The notes beneath the pieces were generated by a model that was not told the origin of the DNA, made no database searches, and was given only the letters and a program-made list of their open reading frames with translations. Made by a program: the position numbers and the translations under genes. A stretch of 64,000 nucleotides of DNA from contig NZ_JAKRGH010000019.1 of assembly GCF_022347565.1 (NCBI RefSeq), positions 82,108 to 146,107 on the forward strand. Direction: 5' to 3'. This document shows, piece after piece, positions 1 through 7,835 of this stretch; the first letter of the stretch is position 1; every line of letters starts with the position of its first letter. This DNA comes from Vibrio sp. Of7-15 (GTDB lineage Bacteria > Pseudomonadota > Gammaproteobacteria > Enterobacterales > Vibrionaceae).

Positions 1-882
1 TAACTCCGTTTCTCGTACCAATACCTTAGCTTCCAAGGTAAGTGGGTAGTCACCTTTAAGAGCTACGTTGGTGTCTAAATCCAATTTGGCTTGTGGCATA
101 ACCAGATCTAGCTGCTTAACAGCCACGTCATGCTGATTCGCCGTAGCAGCAAACGAAAGTTGCTCAACCACCACTGGGGTTTCCCCAGCTAACTCAAAAT
201 CACTTAGATCAAATTGCTCTACGGTGATATCCAACGGGATCACAACTTCTGGCAGTACAATGGCTGTTTTCGGTTCATCGGAAGCTTCTTTGATCTGCTC
301 TGCCGCTACTGAAGTATCTTCCTGCTTGGCCAGCTCAACTCGAATTTTCTGCCACACCGTCGGCTTAAGAAGCAACTTACTGCCCTGCACTTCTGCCGCC
401 GTCGAAAAATGCTGCCAACTGACTTTGTTGCCTAAAATCGCCAATTCAATCTCATTGAGGGCCACGCGATCCACACTAATAGGCACAGGCAGTGTGATTT
501 CTGTGACAGGCTCGGTGGCAACGTCTTCCGGTGGATTCGAGGACTCTGGCAGAGCAGGTAGGTTAAAGTTAAGACCATTTAATTCAAGATTTCGAACACA
601 AACGGCTGGGGTAAGTAAGCACTTAGCATCTATGGTTAGCGTCGCTGAATTCAGTGCTAATGCCATTTGATCTTTTGATTGATAGCTGATGTCGGTAAGA
701 GTAAAGCTGGAAAGTAACGAGCCCTTACTGCTCCCCACCTTCAACTCCGGTACCGCTTTTTCGGCCCCCCAGAGTGCCAACTTAATGCCAGCTGGTGTAA
801 ATAAAATCACACCAACCGACAGCACGATCATCACAATCAAAGTGGCAAACGTAATGCCGATACGAATTAACCACTTACTCAT
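1..882 (-). CDS. tamB: TamB, inner-membrane-anchored translocation/assembly subunit (N-terminal part)
   Basis: The reading frame begins at an ATG that overlaps the tamA stop codon (ATGA arrangement) and runs off the left edge, so only about 294 N-terminal residues are present. It opens MSKWLIRIG followed by a hydrophobic stretch (about residues 5-30) that would be the signal anchor. A periplasmic beta-rich segment with many short hydrophobic/polar alternations follows, typical of the AsmA-like TamB family. The conserved C-terminal TamB (DUF490) domain lies outside the window. In the family TamB spans the periplasm and works with TamA in outer-membrane protein insertion and phospholipid transport. 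The assignment rests mainly on its position directly after tamA and on the anchor-plus-beta composition. Confidence 0.88.
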   Translation of the reverse strand, partial: MSKWLIRIGITFATLIVMIVLSVGVILFTPAGIKLALWGAEKAVPELKVGSSKGSLLSSFTLTDISYQSKDQMALALNSATLTIDAKCLLTPAVCVRNLELNGLNFNLPALPESSNPPEDVATEPVTEITLPVPISVDRVALNEIELAILGNKVSWQHFSTAAEVQGSKLLLKPTVWQKIRVELAKQEDTSVAAEQIKEASDEPKTAIVLPEVVIPLDITVEQFDLSDFELAGETPVVVEQLSFAATANQHDVAVKQLDLVMPQAKLDLDTNVALKGDYPLTLEAKVLVRETEL

Positions 883-2600
883 ACTTCTGGCCCTAATGTG
901 AAATGGATTTGGAAACGATCTTTTGGCTTTTCATCTAAGCCCCATGCAAAGTCCAGTCGGATCGGGCCAATGGGGGAAGCCCAACGTACACCCACTCCAG
1001 TACCCGTTTTCCACTCAGGAGTATCAGTCCATGCACTACCATAATCCACAAAGGTGGCCGCCCACCAATTCCCCACGACTCGGTATTGATACTCAAGGCT
1101 GGACGTCGCCATGTATTGACCACCAGTTAAGTTACCTTTCTCGTCTTTTGGAGAAATGGATTCATAACCATAACCACGTAGATTATTATCACCACCAGCG
1201 AAGAAACGCAGTGACGGTGGGATATTTTCAAGCTCTGACGTATACACACCGCCACCATCAAAACGAGCAATACCACGGTGGTTATTACCAGAGCTACGCA
1301 CCCAAGCAGTTCGACCTTGTACCCGTAGTAAGCTGGCATCCGAACCCCAAGATTTATCCGACACTTCCACGGTAATAACTTGCTTGTCTCCCCACATTGG
1401 CATCGCGCCACCACGTACTCGGCTACGCGTGTAAGTCACACCCGGTAAGATCAATGTAGAAATATCTTCTTCAGTACCCTGGCGGTAATCTTCATAAAGC
1501 ACACGAGTAAACGCCGTTCTGTGCCAACCGGATTCTAACTTCCAATGACGCTCTAGAGATAAATTGTATTCCTGACTTCGTGTATCTCGGTTGTCTAAGT
1601 TCTTCATTCCAAATTGAACTTGGTAGTACTCATTCAGCACATCTTCAAGGGGAATTTTATACCCCATGGCTAATGTTTGCTCTGGGTTCGACACCGATAA
1701 ACTTGAATCGAAACTGTGACCTCGGCTGTTTAACCATGGTTTGTTCCACTTCACGGTGCCTCGTACACCAACATCGGTGGAATAACCTAAACCAGTTTCA
1801 ATTTTATTACGGGCTTGTGGCGCTAAACTGACGTTGATAGGAAGGAGATTATCTTTAATATTCTCAATGTCCCCTTCAACTAAAACGGAAGAGAACCATT
1901 CGGTATTGGAAAGAGACTGATTCAACTCCCCAATTTGACTAGCAAGGTACGGATCATTCGGCTTATACGGCAATAACGACAATACGCGATCTTGATCGAT
2001 CTGACTGCCAATGATCGTCGTTTCACCATAATGATATCGCTTGCCACTGTCATAATGTAACCGCACAAAAACTTGACGATTTTCAGGAGATACCTCCAAT
2101 CGCTTTAATGTGAAATCACCATCAAAATAACCTTTTCTCAGCGCTAAGTTACGGACCCCAGACTTCAGCGCATCGTACTTACTGTGATTCAGTATGTTTC
2201 CTAAATGCAGCCCCGACTTTTCCACCAAAGCAATGAAATCTTGATCGTTTTTCGCTTCACCACTGATCACGATGTCGCTTTCTCGGATCAATACTGGCGG
2301 CCCAGGTGAAATATTTATAGTGACGTCATGGTCTTCATCTTCACTGACCACTATGAATTCAATTTTAGGTTCGTAGTACCCTAATGCTTTTAACGCTTGT
2401 TGAATGCTTGTTTCAACTCGGGATTTAAAGCGTAACGACAACGAATAATCTTCTTCTGGGATAGTAGATAAATAGACATCCACATTATCTTTTAAAGGAC
2501 CATCAATGCCTTCAATCGATACTGAAATTTCAGCATGACTCAAAGAGGAAAAAGCGCCACATAACAGCGTAATTGTAGGTAATACTCGATTCTTTAACAT
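879..2600 (-). CDS. tamA: TamA, outer-membrane Omp85-family assembly protein
   Basis: The product has 573 residues from the ATG used here. A TTG four codons upstream (2610-2612) is possible, but neither start has a strong ribosome site. A signal peptide (MLKNRVLPTI...SLSHA, cleaved before EISV) is followed by three POTRA-like modules (about 25-265) and a 16-strand barrel. The barrel contains the family motif GGDNNLRGYGYES and ends in IHFTLGPEV, close to the E. coli TamA end. TamA sits in the outer membrane and forms a complex with TamB, encoded immediately downstream with a 4-base overlap, so the two are one operon. The gene is divergent from msrA, as in E. coli. Confidence 0.95.
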   Translation of the reverse strand: MLKNRVLPTITLLCGAFSSLSHAEISVSIEGIDGPLKDNVDVYLSTIPEEDYSLSLRFKSRVETSIQQALKALGYYEPKIEFIVVSEDEDHDVTINISPGPPVLIRESDIVISGEAKNDQDFIALVEKSGLHLGNILNHSKYDALKSGVRNLALRKGYFDGDFTLKRLEVSPENRQVFVRLHYDSGKRYHYGETTIIGSQIDQDRVLSLLPYKPNDPYLASQIGELNQSLSNTEWFSSVLVEGDIENIKDNLLPINVSLAPQARNKIETGLGYSTDVGVRGTVKWNKPWLNSRGHSFDSSLSVSNPEQTLAMGYKIPLEDVLNEYYQVQFGMKNLDNRDTRSQEYNLSLERHWKLESGWHRTAFTRVLYEDYRQGTEEDISTLILPGVTYTRSRVRGGAMPMWGDKQVITVEVSDKSWGSDASLLRVQGRTAWVRSSGNNHRGIARFDGGGVYTSELENIPPSLRFFAGGDNNLRGYGYESISPKDEKGNLTGGQYMATSSLEYQYRVVGNWWAATFVDYGSAWTDTPEWKTGTGVGVRWASPIGPIRLDFAWGLDEKPKDRFQIHFTLGPEV

Positions 2601-2784
2601 TGCTATTATCAACTAGATAGAAGGTTTGAATTCATAGAGCCAACATAAAGTTACTCAATTTAGTGATTGTCTAGAAAGTGTCAACGGACTACAACAAGAA
2701 AAGCACGATGCTATGATTTTTAATACTTTTATCATTAAAATATTCAACTGGCTGAATGAACCACATACACTTCAAGGATGTAAT

Positions 2785-3420
2785 ATGAATACCACGAAAC
2801 AACAATTGGTTAATGCCAATACTGCATTGCCCGATCGCCCTCATGCGATTACGCCCAATTTACCTCACGCTGTGAATAACACCGATCTCAACGCCGAGGC
2901 TCCTGCAGGGTTTGAAACCATACTCTTTGGAATGGGGTGCTTCTGGGGAGCGGAACGTTTGTTCTGGAAACTAGACGGTGTTTACAGCACATCCGTTGGC
3001 TACAGTGGTGGCTTTACCGTTAACCCAACTTATGACGATACTTGCACAGGACAAACTGGCCACACCGAAGTCGTAAAAGTCATTTACGATCCAAGCAAAA
3101 TCTCATTTCAAACGTTACTCACACACTTTTGGCAGAACCACGATCCTGCTCAGGGGATGCGCCAAGGCAACGACATTGGAACGCAATATCGATCGGCGAT
3201 TTACACCTACAGCGAACAACAACAAGAGAGCGCACTGCAAAGCAAGCAGGCTTATCAAAAAGCACTTGCCGCCGCGAATGATCAGAGAGAGATCAGTACA
3301 GAGATCAAAGCCGCCTCTGACTATTATTTTGCAGAAACCTACCATCAACAATATCTTGCTAAAAACCCTGCGGGCTATTGCGGTATCGGTGGCACAGGTG
3401 TGTGTTTCCCACCGGAATAA
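2785..3420 (+). CDS. msrA: Peptide methionine sulfoxide reductase MsrA
   Basis: MsrA reduces the S-form of methionine sulfoxide in proteins and free amino acid, using thioredoxin. The frame is open from 2713, but the ATG at 2785 is chosen because AAGG lies 7 bases before it and it gives 211 residues, essentially the length of E. coli MsrA. The catalytic motif GMGCFWGAE places the nucleophile at Cys52. The C-terminal segment GYCGIGGTGVCFPPE carries the two resolving cysteines. The long N-terminal extension before the catalytic core is usual in the proteobacterial form. A terminator hairpin follows directly. It lies back to back with tamA. Confidence 0.96.
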   Translation: MNTTKQQLVNANTALPDRPHAITPNLPHAVNNTDLNAEAPAGFETILFGMGCFWGAERLFWKLDGVYSTSVGYSGGFTVNPTYDDTCTGQTGHTEVVKVIYDPSKISFQTLLTHFWQNHDPAQGMRQGNDIGTQYRSAIYTYSEQQQESALQSKQAYQKALAAANDQREISTEIKAASDYYFAETYHQQYLAKNPAGYCGIGGTGVCFPPE

Positions 3421-3450
3421 CATCACAGACTGACAACAAGCCAAAACAAC

Positions 3451-3477
3451 AAAGGGCCACATTACGCGGCCCTTTTC
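3451..3477. terminator. Bidirectional terminator between msrA and ytfK
   Basis: AAGGGCC (3452-3458) pairs with GGCCCTT (3468-3474) around a 9-base loop. A T-run follows on the plus strand and AAA precedes it, which gives U residues on the minus strand. It lies between two convergent genes, so it probably ends both msrA and ytfK transcripts. Confidence 0.75.
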
Positions 3478-3505
3478 TTGTTACTTTAAGTCACACATGT
3501 CTTTA

Positions 3506-3715
3506 TCACGCAGGGATGGCAGAGAGGTGTAAAATTTCTTTATTCACCTCACTCATCACAGAGAGCATGCGTTTATCATGTTTGCTCGGCGGCAAAAGTC
3601 GGCCTTTATCAAATTCGAATGCACCAATGCCTTCGATATAAATCCGGCCGCGAAACAACGTTTTAACAAATCTCGCCACTTGAACGGGACGGTAACGTTT
3701 AAAAATACGTAACAT
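3506..3715 (-). CDS. ytfK: YtfK-family (DUF1107) small protein
   Basis: A 69-residue basic protein. The segment [19 protein letters not shown] followed by GAFEFDKG and [10 protein letters not shown] matches what I recall of E. coli YtfK (DUF1107) along its whole length. In E. coli YtfK binds SpoT and promotes (p)ppGpp accumulation under phosphate or fatty-acid starvation; that function is carried over by family only. The start at 3715 is preferred over the in-frame ATG at 3730 because GAGG lies 9 bases upstream and the protein length then matches the family. As in E. coli it neighbours ytfJ and msrA. Confidence 0.88.
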   Translation of the reverse strand: MLRIFKRYRPVQVARFVKTLFRGRIYIEGIGAFEFDKGRLLPPSKHDKRMLSVMSEVNKEILHLSAIPA

Positions 3716-4018
3716 ATAGCTATACCTCATTATTCCATATAAGGTTTTATAGTCCTTCTAATGTAAAAGCTATCACGCATGACTCTTACATCTCTTAGCC
3801 AACTGCCTTTGATTATCGCTTCAAATTAACAGTTATGAAACATTATACTCTTAAGGACAACTCGACAACAACCGAAAATATCATCTCCAGTAAAAATAAC
3901 ATGTCTAAGTATAGGAAAAGAACTGAGATAACACATTTTTCTTACAAGTTAAGCAGAGTGAGAAAAGTGCGCTATCATAATTGTCGGACTACAAACCTAT
4001 AAAAAATGGAAAAATAAT
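3716..4018. other. Divergent intergenic region ytfK/ytfJ
   Basis: About 300 bases without a gene, AT-rich. It must hold the promoters of both flanking genes. On the plus strand a TATACT (3844-3849) lies 18 bases after TTCAAA, and a TATCAT lies about 45 bases before ytfJ. Neither -35 element is good, so I do not call a promoter. I saw no convincing hairpin, operator or small ORF with a ribosome site. Confidence 0.4.
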
Positions 4019-4570
4019 ATGAATAAAAAGCCACTCATTGCTCTCCTTGCAAGTTTGCTACCATCTATTGCCTTCGCTCATAATATTCAGGTTGGCCAAG
4101 CCGTACCGAGTATTAATGTGAAAGATCACGGTGAACTCATCATTGAAGATTCAACCGTGGTTTACCAACCTTGGAACACTGCAAACATGGTAGGTAAAGT
4201 CCGTGTTATCCAGGCAATTGCTGGGCGTAGCTCATCAAAAAAAATGAATGCACCATTAATGACCGCCATTACGGCCTCAAAGTTCCCAGAAACTGACTAT
4301 CAAACCACAACCATCATCAACCAAGATGATGCAATTTGGGGCACTGGGGGATTTGTAAAGTCGTCCGCAGAAGACAGTAAACAAGAGTTCCCTTGGTCTT
4401 CGATGGTATTGGATGAAAATGGTGTTGCAGCAAAAACATGGCAACTGAAAGAAGAAAGTTCAGCCATCATTGTGCAAGACAAAACAGGCAAAGTGTTATT
4501 CGCTAAAGAAGGTAGCCTAAATGAATCTGAGATTGAAACCGTTCTAGGCTTAATCAAAGCGGCTCTATAA
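4019..4570 (+). CDS. ytfJ: YtfJ-family periplasmic protein, thioredoxin-like fold
   Basis: A 183-residue protein with a clear signal peptide (MNKKPLIALLASLLPSIAFA, cut before HNIQVGQ). The mature part carries GQAVPSINVKDHGELI near its start, VRVIQAIAGRSSSKKMN where a peroxiredoxin/thioredoxin active site would be, and a C-terminal VLFAKEGSLNE. This matches the YtfJ family (PF09695), which has a thioredoxin-like shape but lacks a CXXC pair, and none is present here. Its cellular role is unknown. The gene stands alone between ytfK and the zinc operon, and the E. coli ytfJ-ytfK neighbourhood is retained. Confidence 0.88.
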   Translation: MNKKPLIALLASLLPSIAFAHNIQVGQAVPSINVKDHGELIIEDSTVVYQPWNTANMVGKVRVIQAIAGRSSSKKMNAPLMTAITASKFPETDYQTTTIINQDDAIWGTGGFVKSSAEDSKQEFPWSSMVLDENGVAAKTWQLKEESSAIIVQDKTGKVLFAKEGSLNESEIETVLGLIKAAL

Positions 4571-4683
4571 ACATGTAACGGGTAGCTTCGTCCTTCCTTT
4601 CACTAGAAGTTACTCGTCACCTTATCTTACACATTTCCTTCTTTTTTCTCTCACAAACAAGCGTAAATTTTCTTGCGTCCTGA

Positions 4684-4700
4684 ATGTTATATTATTACAT
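4684..4700 (+). promoter_or_regulatory. Zur box in front of the zinc-uptake operon
   Basis: ATGTTATATTATTACAT is a near-perfect inverted repeat. It matches the core of the E. coli Zur consensus (ATGTTATANTATAACAT) at all but one specified position. It lies 24 bases before the first gene of a zinc-type ABC operon and over the expected promoter, so Zur with bound zinc should repress the operon. The zur gene is in this window at 32.3 kb. Confidence 0.8.
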
Positions 4701-4723
4701 TAGCCACTTCGATTGTTGAATGT

Positions 4724-5017
4724 ATGGTTCTGATGTTGTTTTCCGTAATACCGCATAAGTGGCTACATATAAGTTTAGTACTTCTTGTGCTGACGCTTAG
4801 CTATGTATCTGTATTACATGCCGTTGATTCAGATCCTCACCACCATCAGCAGCATCAATGTAATCTTTATCAAGTATCAAATAATGCTCTGATCCCATCA
4901 GAGCTCACACTGGATATTCCTATACCCAGCACATTTATTTTTGATACAGAGCCCTTCATCTCGGCTCCCTACCAACCAGTAACTCAGCATGCGAGAGCAC
5001 CTCCGGCACTGACATAA
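4724..5017 (+). CDS. DUF2607-like small membrane/exported protein, first gene of the zinc operon
   Basis: A 97-residue protein that begins MVLMLFSVIPHKW, has one hydrophobic segment (about residues 11-28) and then a histidine cluster HHHQQHQC that could bind metal. The frame stays open upstream to a TTG at 4673, but that start would place the Zur box inside the gene. The ATG at 4724 (or 4733) downstream of the box is therefore preferred, although no good ribosome site precedes either. It is followed by zrgA. In V. cholerae the five-gene zrgABCDE locus has the same layout. A role in zinc handling is inferred from the histidines, the Zur box and the neighbours. Confidence 0.75.
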   Translation: MVLMLFSVIPHKWLHISLVLLVLTLSYVSVLHAVDSDPHHHQQHQCNLYQVSNNALIPSELTLDIPIPSTFIFDTEPFISAPYQPVTQHARAPPALT

Positions 5018-5064
5018 AGTTGAAATGTTTTATCTTTATTTTATTGCTAACTTTTGGAGGAAGT

Positions 5065-5832
5065 ATGTCTACCCCATTTCGCTTTACTAAACTGGCATTA
5101 ATTGCCACAGGATTTACCGCATCAACCGCTTTACCAGTACAGGCAGAATCTAATTTCCGTCAACATGAAGCCCATGTTCATGGTGTCGTGGAAATGAACA
5201 TTGCACAGGACGAACACGATCTGCTAATGGAAATTACAGCACCAGGCGCTGATGTGATTGGTTTTGAACATGCTCCGCAAAATGATGCGCAACATGCAAC
5301 ATTATCCAGAGCAGTGGCAACACTAAAACAAGCTAATAACATCTTTACGCTGCCTGCGTCAGCAAACTGCTCGGTCAAATACGTATCAGTAAAGCACAGC
5401 TATGATGAAGGGGAGCATGAAGGGCACCACCATGATCACGACGGGCATGATCATGATAAAGACCATCACGACCACGATAAACACGATCATGGCAAAGACC
5501 ATCACGACCACGATGACCATGATCATGACAAAGGCCATCACGACCACGATAAGCACGATCATGGCAAAGGCCATCACGACCACGATAAGCACGATCATGA
5601 CAAAGACCACGATCATGACCATCACGGACACGATCATGGTTCAGACAGCGGTCATGCTGAATTTTCTATCGAATACCACTACCACTGCGATGACATTAAA
5701 CAGCTAAGCAGCATTCAAACACATTGGTTTGAGCTTTTCTCTAACACAGAAAAAGCACAAACGAATATTTTAACTGAGCATAGCCAAAAGTCAGAAATGC
5801 TGAATAAACAGCGTTCTAATATTAAACTCTAA
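5065..5832 (+). CDS. zrgA: ZrgA-like zinc uptake protein (DUF2796), histidine-rich
   Basis: A 255-residue exported protein; the ATG at 5065 is preceded by GGAGG. A signal peptide ending VQA is followed by EAHVHGVVEMNIA, the conserved start of the DUF2796/ZrgA family. The middle (about residues 115-195) is an extreme His/Asp-rich tract built of 12-residue repeats, and a conserved C-terminal part contains HYHCDDI. In V. cholerae ZrgABCDE is a second zinc importer beside ZnuABC. ZrgA is probably the periplasmic zinc-binding component feeding the ATPase and permease encoded next. The Zur box at the head of the operon supports zinc control. The in-frame TTG at 5020 is rejected as a start. Confidence 0.88.
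   Translation: MSTPFRFTKLALIATGFTASTALPVQAESNFRQHEAHVHGVVEMNIAQDEHDLLMEITAPGADVIGFEHAPQNDAQHATLSRAVATLKQANNIFTLPASANCSVKYVSVKHSYDEGEHEGHHHDHDGHDHDKDHHDHDKHDHGKDHHDHDDHDHDKGHHDHDKHDHGKGHHDHDKHDHDKDHDHDHHGHDHGSDSGHAEFSIEYHYHCDDIKQLSSIQTHWFELFSNTEKAQTNILTEHSQKSEMLNKQRSNIKL
5458..5640 (+). repeat. 36-bp tandem repeats encoding a His/Asp-rich 12-residue unit
   Basis: Four consecutive 36-base units start at 5458, 5494, 5530 and 5566, each coding for a variant of KDHHDHDKHDHG, followed by a degenerate fifth. Units differ by a few bases, mostly changing Gly/Asp or Lys/Asp. The array lies inside zrgA and is in frame, so copy-number change would lengthen or shorten the zinc-binding tract without breaking the gene. 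Confidence 0.9.
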
Positions 5833-5846
5833 AACCGGTAACGTGG

Positions 5847-5870
5847 TAGGGAGGTGGCAACACCTCCCTG
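5847..5870 (+). other. Strong intercistronic hairpin between zrgA and the ABC ATPase gene
   Basis: GGGAGGTG (5849-5856), loop GCAA, CACCTCCC (5861-5868), with one or two further weak pairs outside. There is no T-run, so this is not a typical terminator. It ends 8 bases before the ATPase start codon, and the only strong Shine-Dalgarno-like sequence in the gap is inside the stem. It could stabilise the zrgA message or lower translation of the next gene. Confidence 0.7.
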
Positions 5871-5877
5871 ATAGTGC

Positions 5878-6573
5878 ATGAATATTATTGAACTAACCGA
5901 TCTTCAATATCGCTGGCCAAAACAAGCGAACCTGACCTTAAATATCTCCACCTTTTCTGTCACCCAACAAGAAAAAGTGTTTATCAAGGGCCCCAGTGGA
6001 AGCGGCAAGTCCACCTTGCTGAGTCTATTAACGGGTATCGTGACACCCAGCAGTGGTCAAATTAAGTTATTACAACAAGATCTTACGACTCTATCGAGTA
6101 ATCAAAGAGACAAATTCAGAGCCAACCACATTGGTTATATCTTCCAGCAATTTAACTTACTGCCTTACCTTTCTGTTATCGATAACGTCTTGCTTCCTTG
6201 TCACTTTTCATCACAGCGAAAACAGAAAGCAGGATCAGATTTACCCCAAGAAGCGAAACGTCTACTGACTCAACTTCACCTTCCCGCTTCCTGCTTAGAT
6301 CGCCCAGTGACAGAGCTCAGTATCGGCCAGCAGCAGCGAGTGGCCGCCGCACGGGCTTTAATTGGAAAACCTGATTTACTCATTGCCGATGAACCAACAT
6401 CTGCACTGGATCATGATAATCGTACTGCGTTTATTGAGTTATTAATGCAAGAGTGTCACGCCGCGAACATTAGCTTAGTGTTCGTCAGCCACGATCCAAC
6501 GCTGGAGCCTCTTTTTGATCGTGGGGTCGATCTCGCAAAAATCAACATGGCAGAAGGAGAATGGCAATGCTAG
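5878..6573 (+). CDS. ABC transporter ATPase of the zinc operon (LolD/MacB type)
   Basis: A 231-residue nucleotide-binding protein. It has Walker A GPSGSGKST (about residue 38), a Q-loop in YIFQQFNLLP, the signature LSIGQQQR, Walker B LLIADEPTSALD and an H-loop in FVSHD. The signature has Ile in place of the usual first Gly of LSGGQ, which is tolerated in the family. Sequence type is that of MacB/LolD-like ATPases paired with FtsX-like permeases, which fits the next gene. Its stop codon overlaps the permease start, so the two are translationally coupled. It corresponds by position to a zrg component of V. cholerae. Confidence 0.9.
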   Translation: MNIIELTDLQYRWPKQANLTLNISTFSVTQQEKVFIKGPSGSGKSTLLSLLTGIVTPSSGQIKLLQQDLTTLSSNQRDKFRANHIGYIFQQFNLLPYLSVIDNVLLPCHFSSQRKQKAGSDLPQEAKRLLTQLHLPASCLDRPVTELSIGQQQRVAAARALIGKPDLLIADEPTSALDHDNRTAFIELLMQECHAANISLVFVSHDPTLEPLFDRGVDLAKINMAEGEWQC

Positions 6574-7826
6574 CCGTCACTCATTTAGCTTGGCAAAGCC
6601 TCAAAAACCGTAAAGCCACCGCACTCTTAACGGTTCTTACCGTCGCAATTTCAGTGATTTTACTCTTAGGCGTAGAAAGGATCAGAACCCAAGCCAAAAG
6701 CAGCTTCGCCAATACGATTTCAAATACCGATTTGATCGTGGGCGCTCGATCCGGTCAAGTAAACCTTCTGTTATACTCTGTATTTCGCATTGGTAATGCC
6801 ACCAATAATATTGATTGGAAAAGTTATCAGGAAATCAGCAATCACCGTTCGGTAAAATGGTCCATCCCAATTTCTCTTGGCGACTCTCACCGTGGCTTTC
6901 GTGTTATTGGCACCAACACCGATTATTTCACGTATTATCAATACGGCAAGAAACAGCCACTTAGCTTTGAATCTGGGAAGCCTTTCGCTCACCTTTTTGA
7001 AACCGTCATCGGTGCCGATGTGGCGAAAGAACTCAACTACCAAATCGGTGATGAAATTATCATCGCTCATGGCATCAGCGACAAATCCTTTAATCGCCAT
7101 GACAACTTACCTTTTAAAGTCGTTGGCATTTTAAAACCAACAGGTACACCTGTAGACAAAAGTGTTCATGTTTCTTTAGGGGCAATTGAAGCCATTCACG
7201 TAGGCTGGGAATCTGGAGCAAGATTAGGGGCAACTCCAAGCGCCGAACAACTAGAACAATACGATTTCCAACCCAAGCAGATCACCGCTTTTATGGTAGG
7301 GCTAAAGTCGAAGATCCAAACTTTTGCTTTACAGCGTCAAATCAATACTTACCCCCAAGAACCTCTCAGTGCCATCATGCCAGGGATCGCATTACATGAA
7401 TTATGGGGTATGATGTCTATCGCTGAGCAAGCATTATTGGCCGTGTCTGGTTTTGTTGTAATGGCAGGGCTGCTGGGGATGCTCAGTAGCTTACTAACCA
7501 GCTTGCAAGAACGCCGCAGAGAAATGGCGATCCTCAGAGCCATGGGAGCCCGCCCCCACCATATTTTCTTTTTATTGATCAGTGAAGCCAGTGTTCTCAC
7601 TGCTTTCGGTATTGGAATAGGTGTAGCGGGTTTATACCTTCTGCTTGCCATCTTGCAGCCTATCGCTAACCAAGCATTTGGCATCAATATCGAGTTAACA
7701 TTGCTCACCACACACGAATGGACGCTGCTTGCCTTAGTGCAATTAGCAGGATTACTTATCGGATTTATCCCCGCTTTCCGGGCGTACTGTCATTCATTGG
7801 CAGACGGTATGACAATCCGAATTTAA
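6567..7826 (+). CDS. FtsX/MacB-like ABC permease of the zinc operon
   Basis: A 419-residue inner-membrane protein with one N-terminal membrane segment (about residues 18-38), a large periplasmic domain (about 40-275) and three C-terminal membrane segments. The cytoplasmic loop ERRREMAILRAMGA is the signature of FtsX-type permeases. The start at 6567 is chosen over 6561 because AAGGAG lies 7 bases before it; it sits inside the end of the ATPase gene. With the ATPase it should form a MacB-like machine rather than a classic ZnuB-type channel. How such a machine would move zinc is not evident from sequence. Confidence 0.88.
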   Translation: MLAVTHLAWQSLKNRKATALLTVLTVAISVILLLGVERIRTQAKSSFANTISNTDLIVGARSGQVNLLLYSVFRIGNATNNIDWKSYQEISNHRSVKWSIPISLGDSHRGFRVIGTNTDYFTYYQYGKKQPLSFESGKPFAHLFETVIGADVAKELNYQIGDEIIIAHGISDKSFNRHDNLPFKVVGILKPTGTPVDKSVHVSLGAIEAIHVGWESGARLGATPSAEQLEQYDFQPKQITAFMVGLKSKIQTFALQRQINTYPQEPLSAIMPGIALHELWGMMSIAEQALLAVSGFVVMAGLLGMLSSLLTSLQERRREMAILRAMGARPHHIFFLLISEASVLTAFGIGIGVAGLYLLLAILQPIANQAFGINIELTLLTTHEWTLLALVQLAGLLIGFIPAFRAYCHSLADGMTIRI

Positions 7827-7835
7827 GGAGAAAAA

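Noticed and set aside
224..901. Two plus-strand ORFs (148 and 70 residues) at the left edge
   Set aside because: They lie antisense to the tamB reading frame, which starts with the ATGA overlap to tamA and is clearly protein-like. They are shadows.
923..1414. Overlapping ORFs of 62-150 residues opposite or alternate to tamA
   Set aside because: They are out-of-frame readings of the TamA barrel with no ribosome site and no family features.
4673..4723. Extended start (TTG at 4673) for the DUF2607 gene
   Set aside because: It would put the Zur box inside the coding region and has no ribosome site.
5458..5640. Regular 36-bp repeats as a possible CRISPR array
   Set aside because: The units are directly adjacent without spacers and code in frame for the His/Asp tract of ZrgA. 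No cas genes are present.
5386..5707. Low-complexity ORFs rich in Met/Ile/Val or Met/Thr/Ile on both strands
   Set aside because: They are alternate frames of the 36-bp histidine-rich repeats in zrgA.
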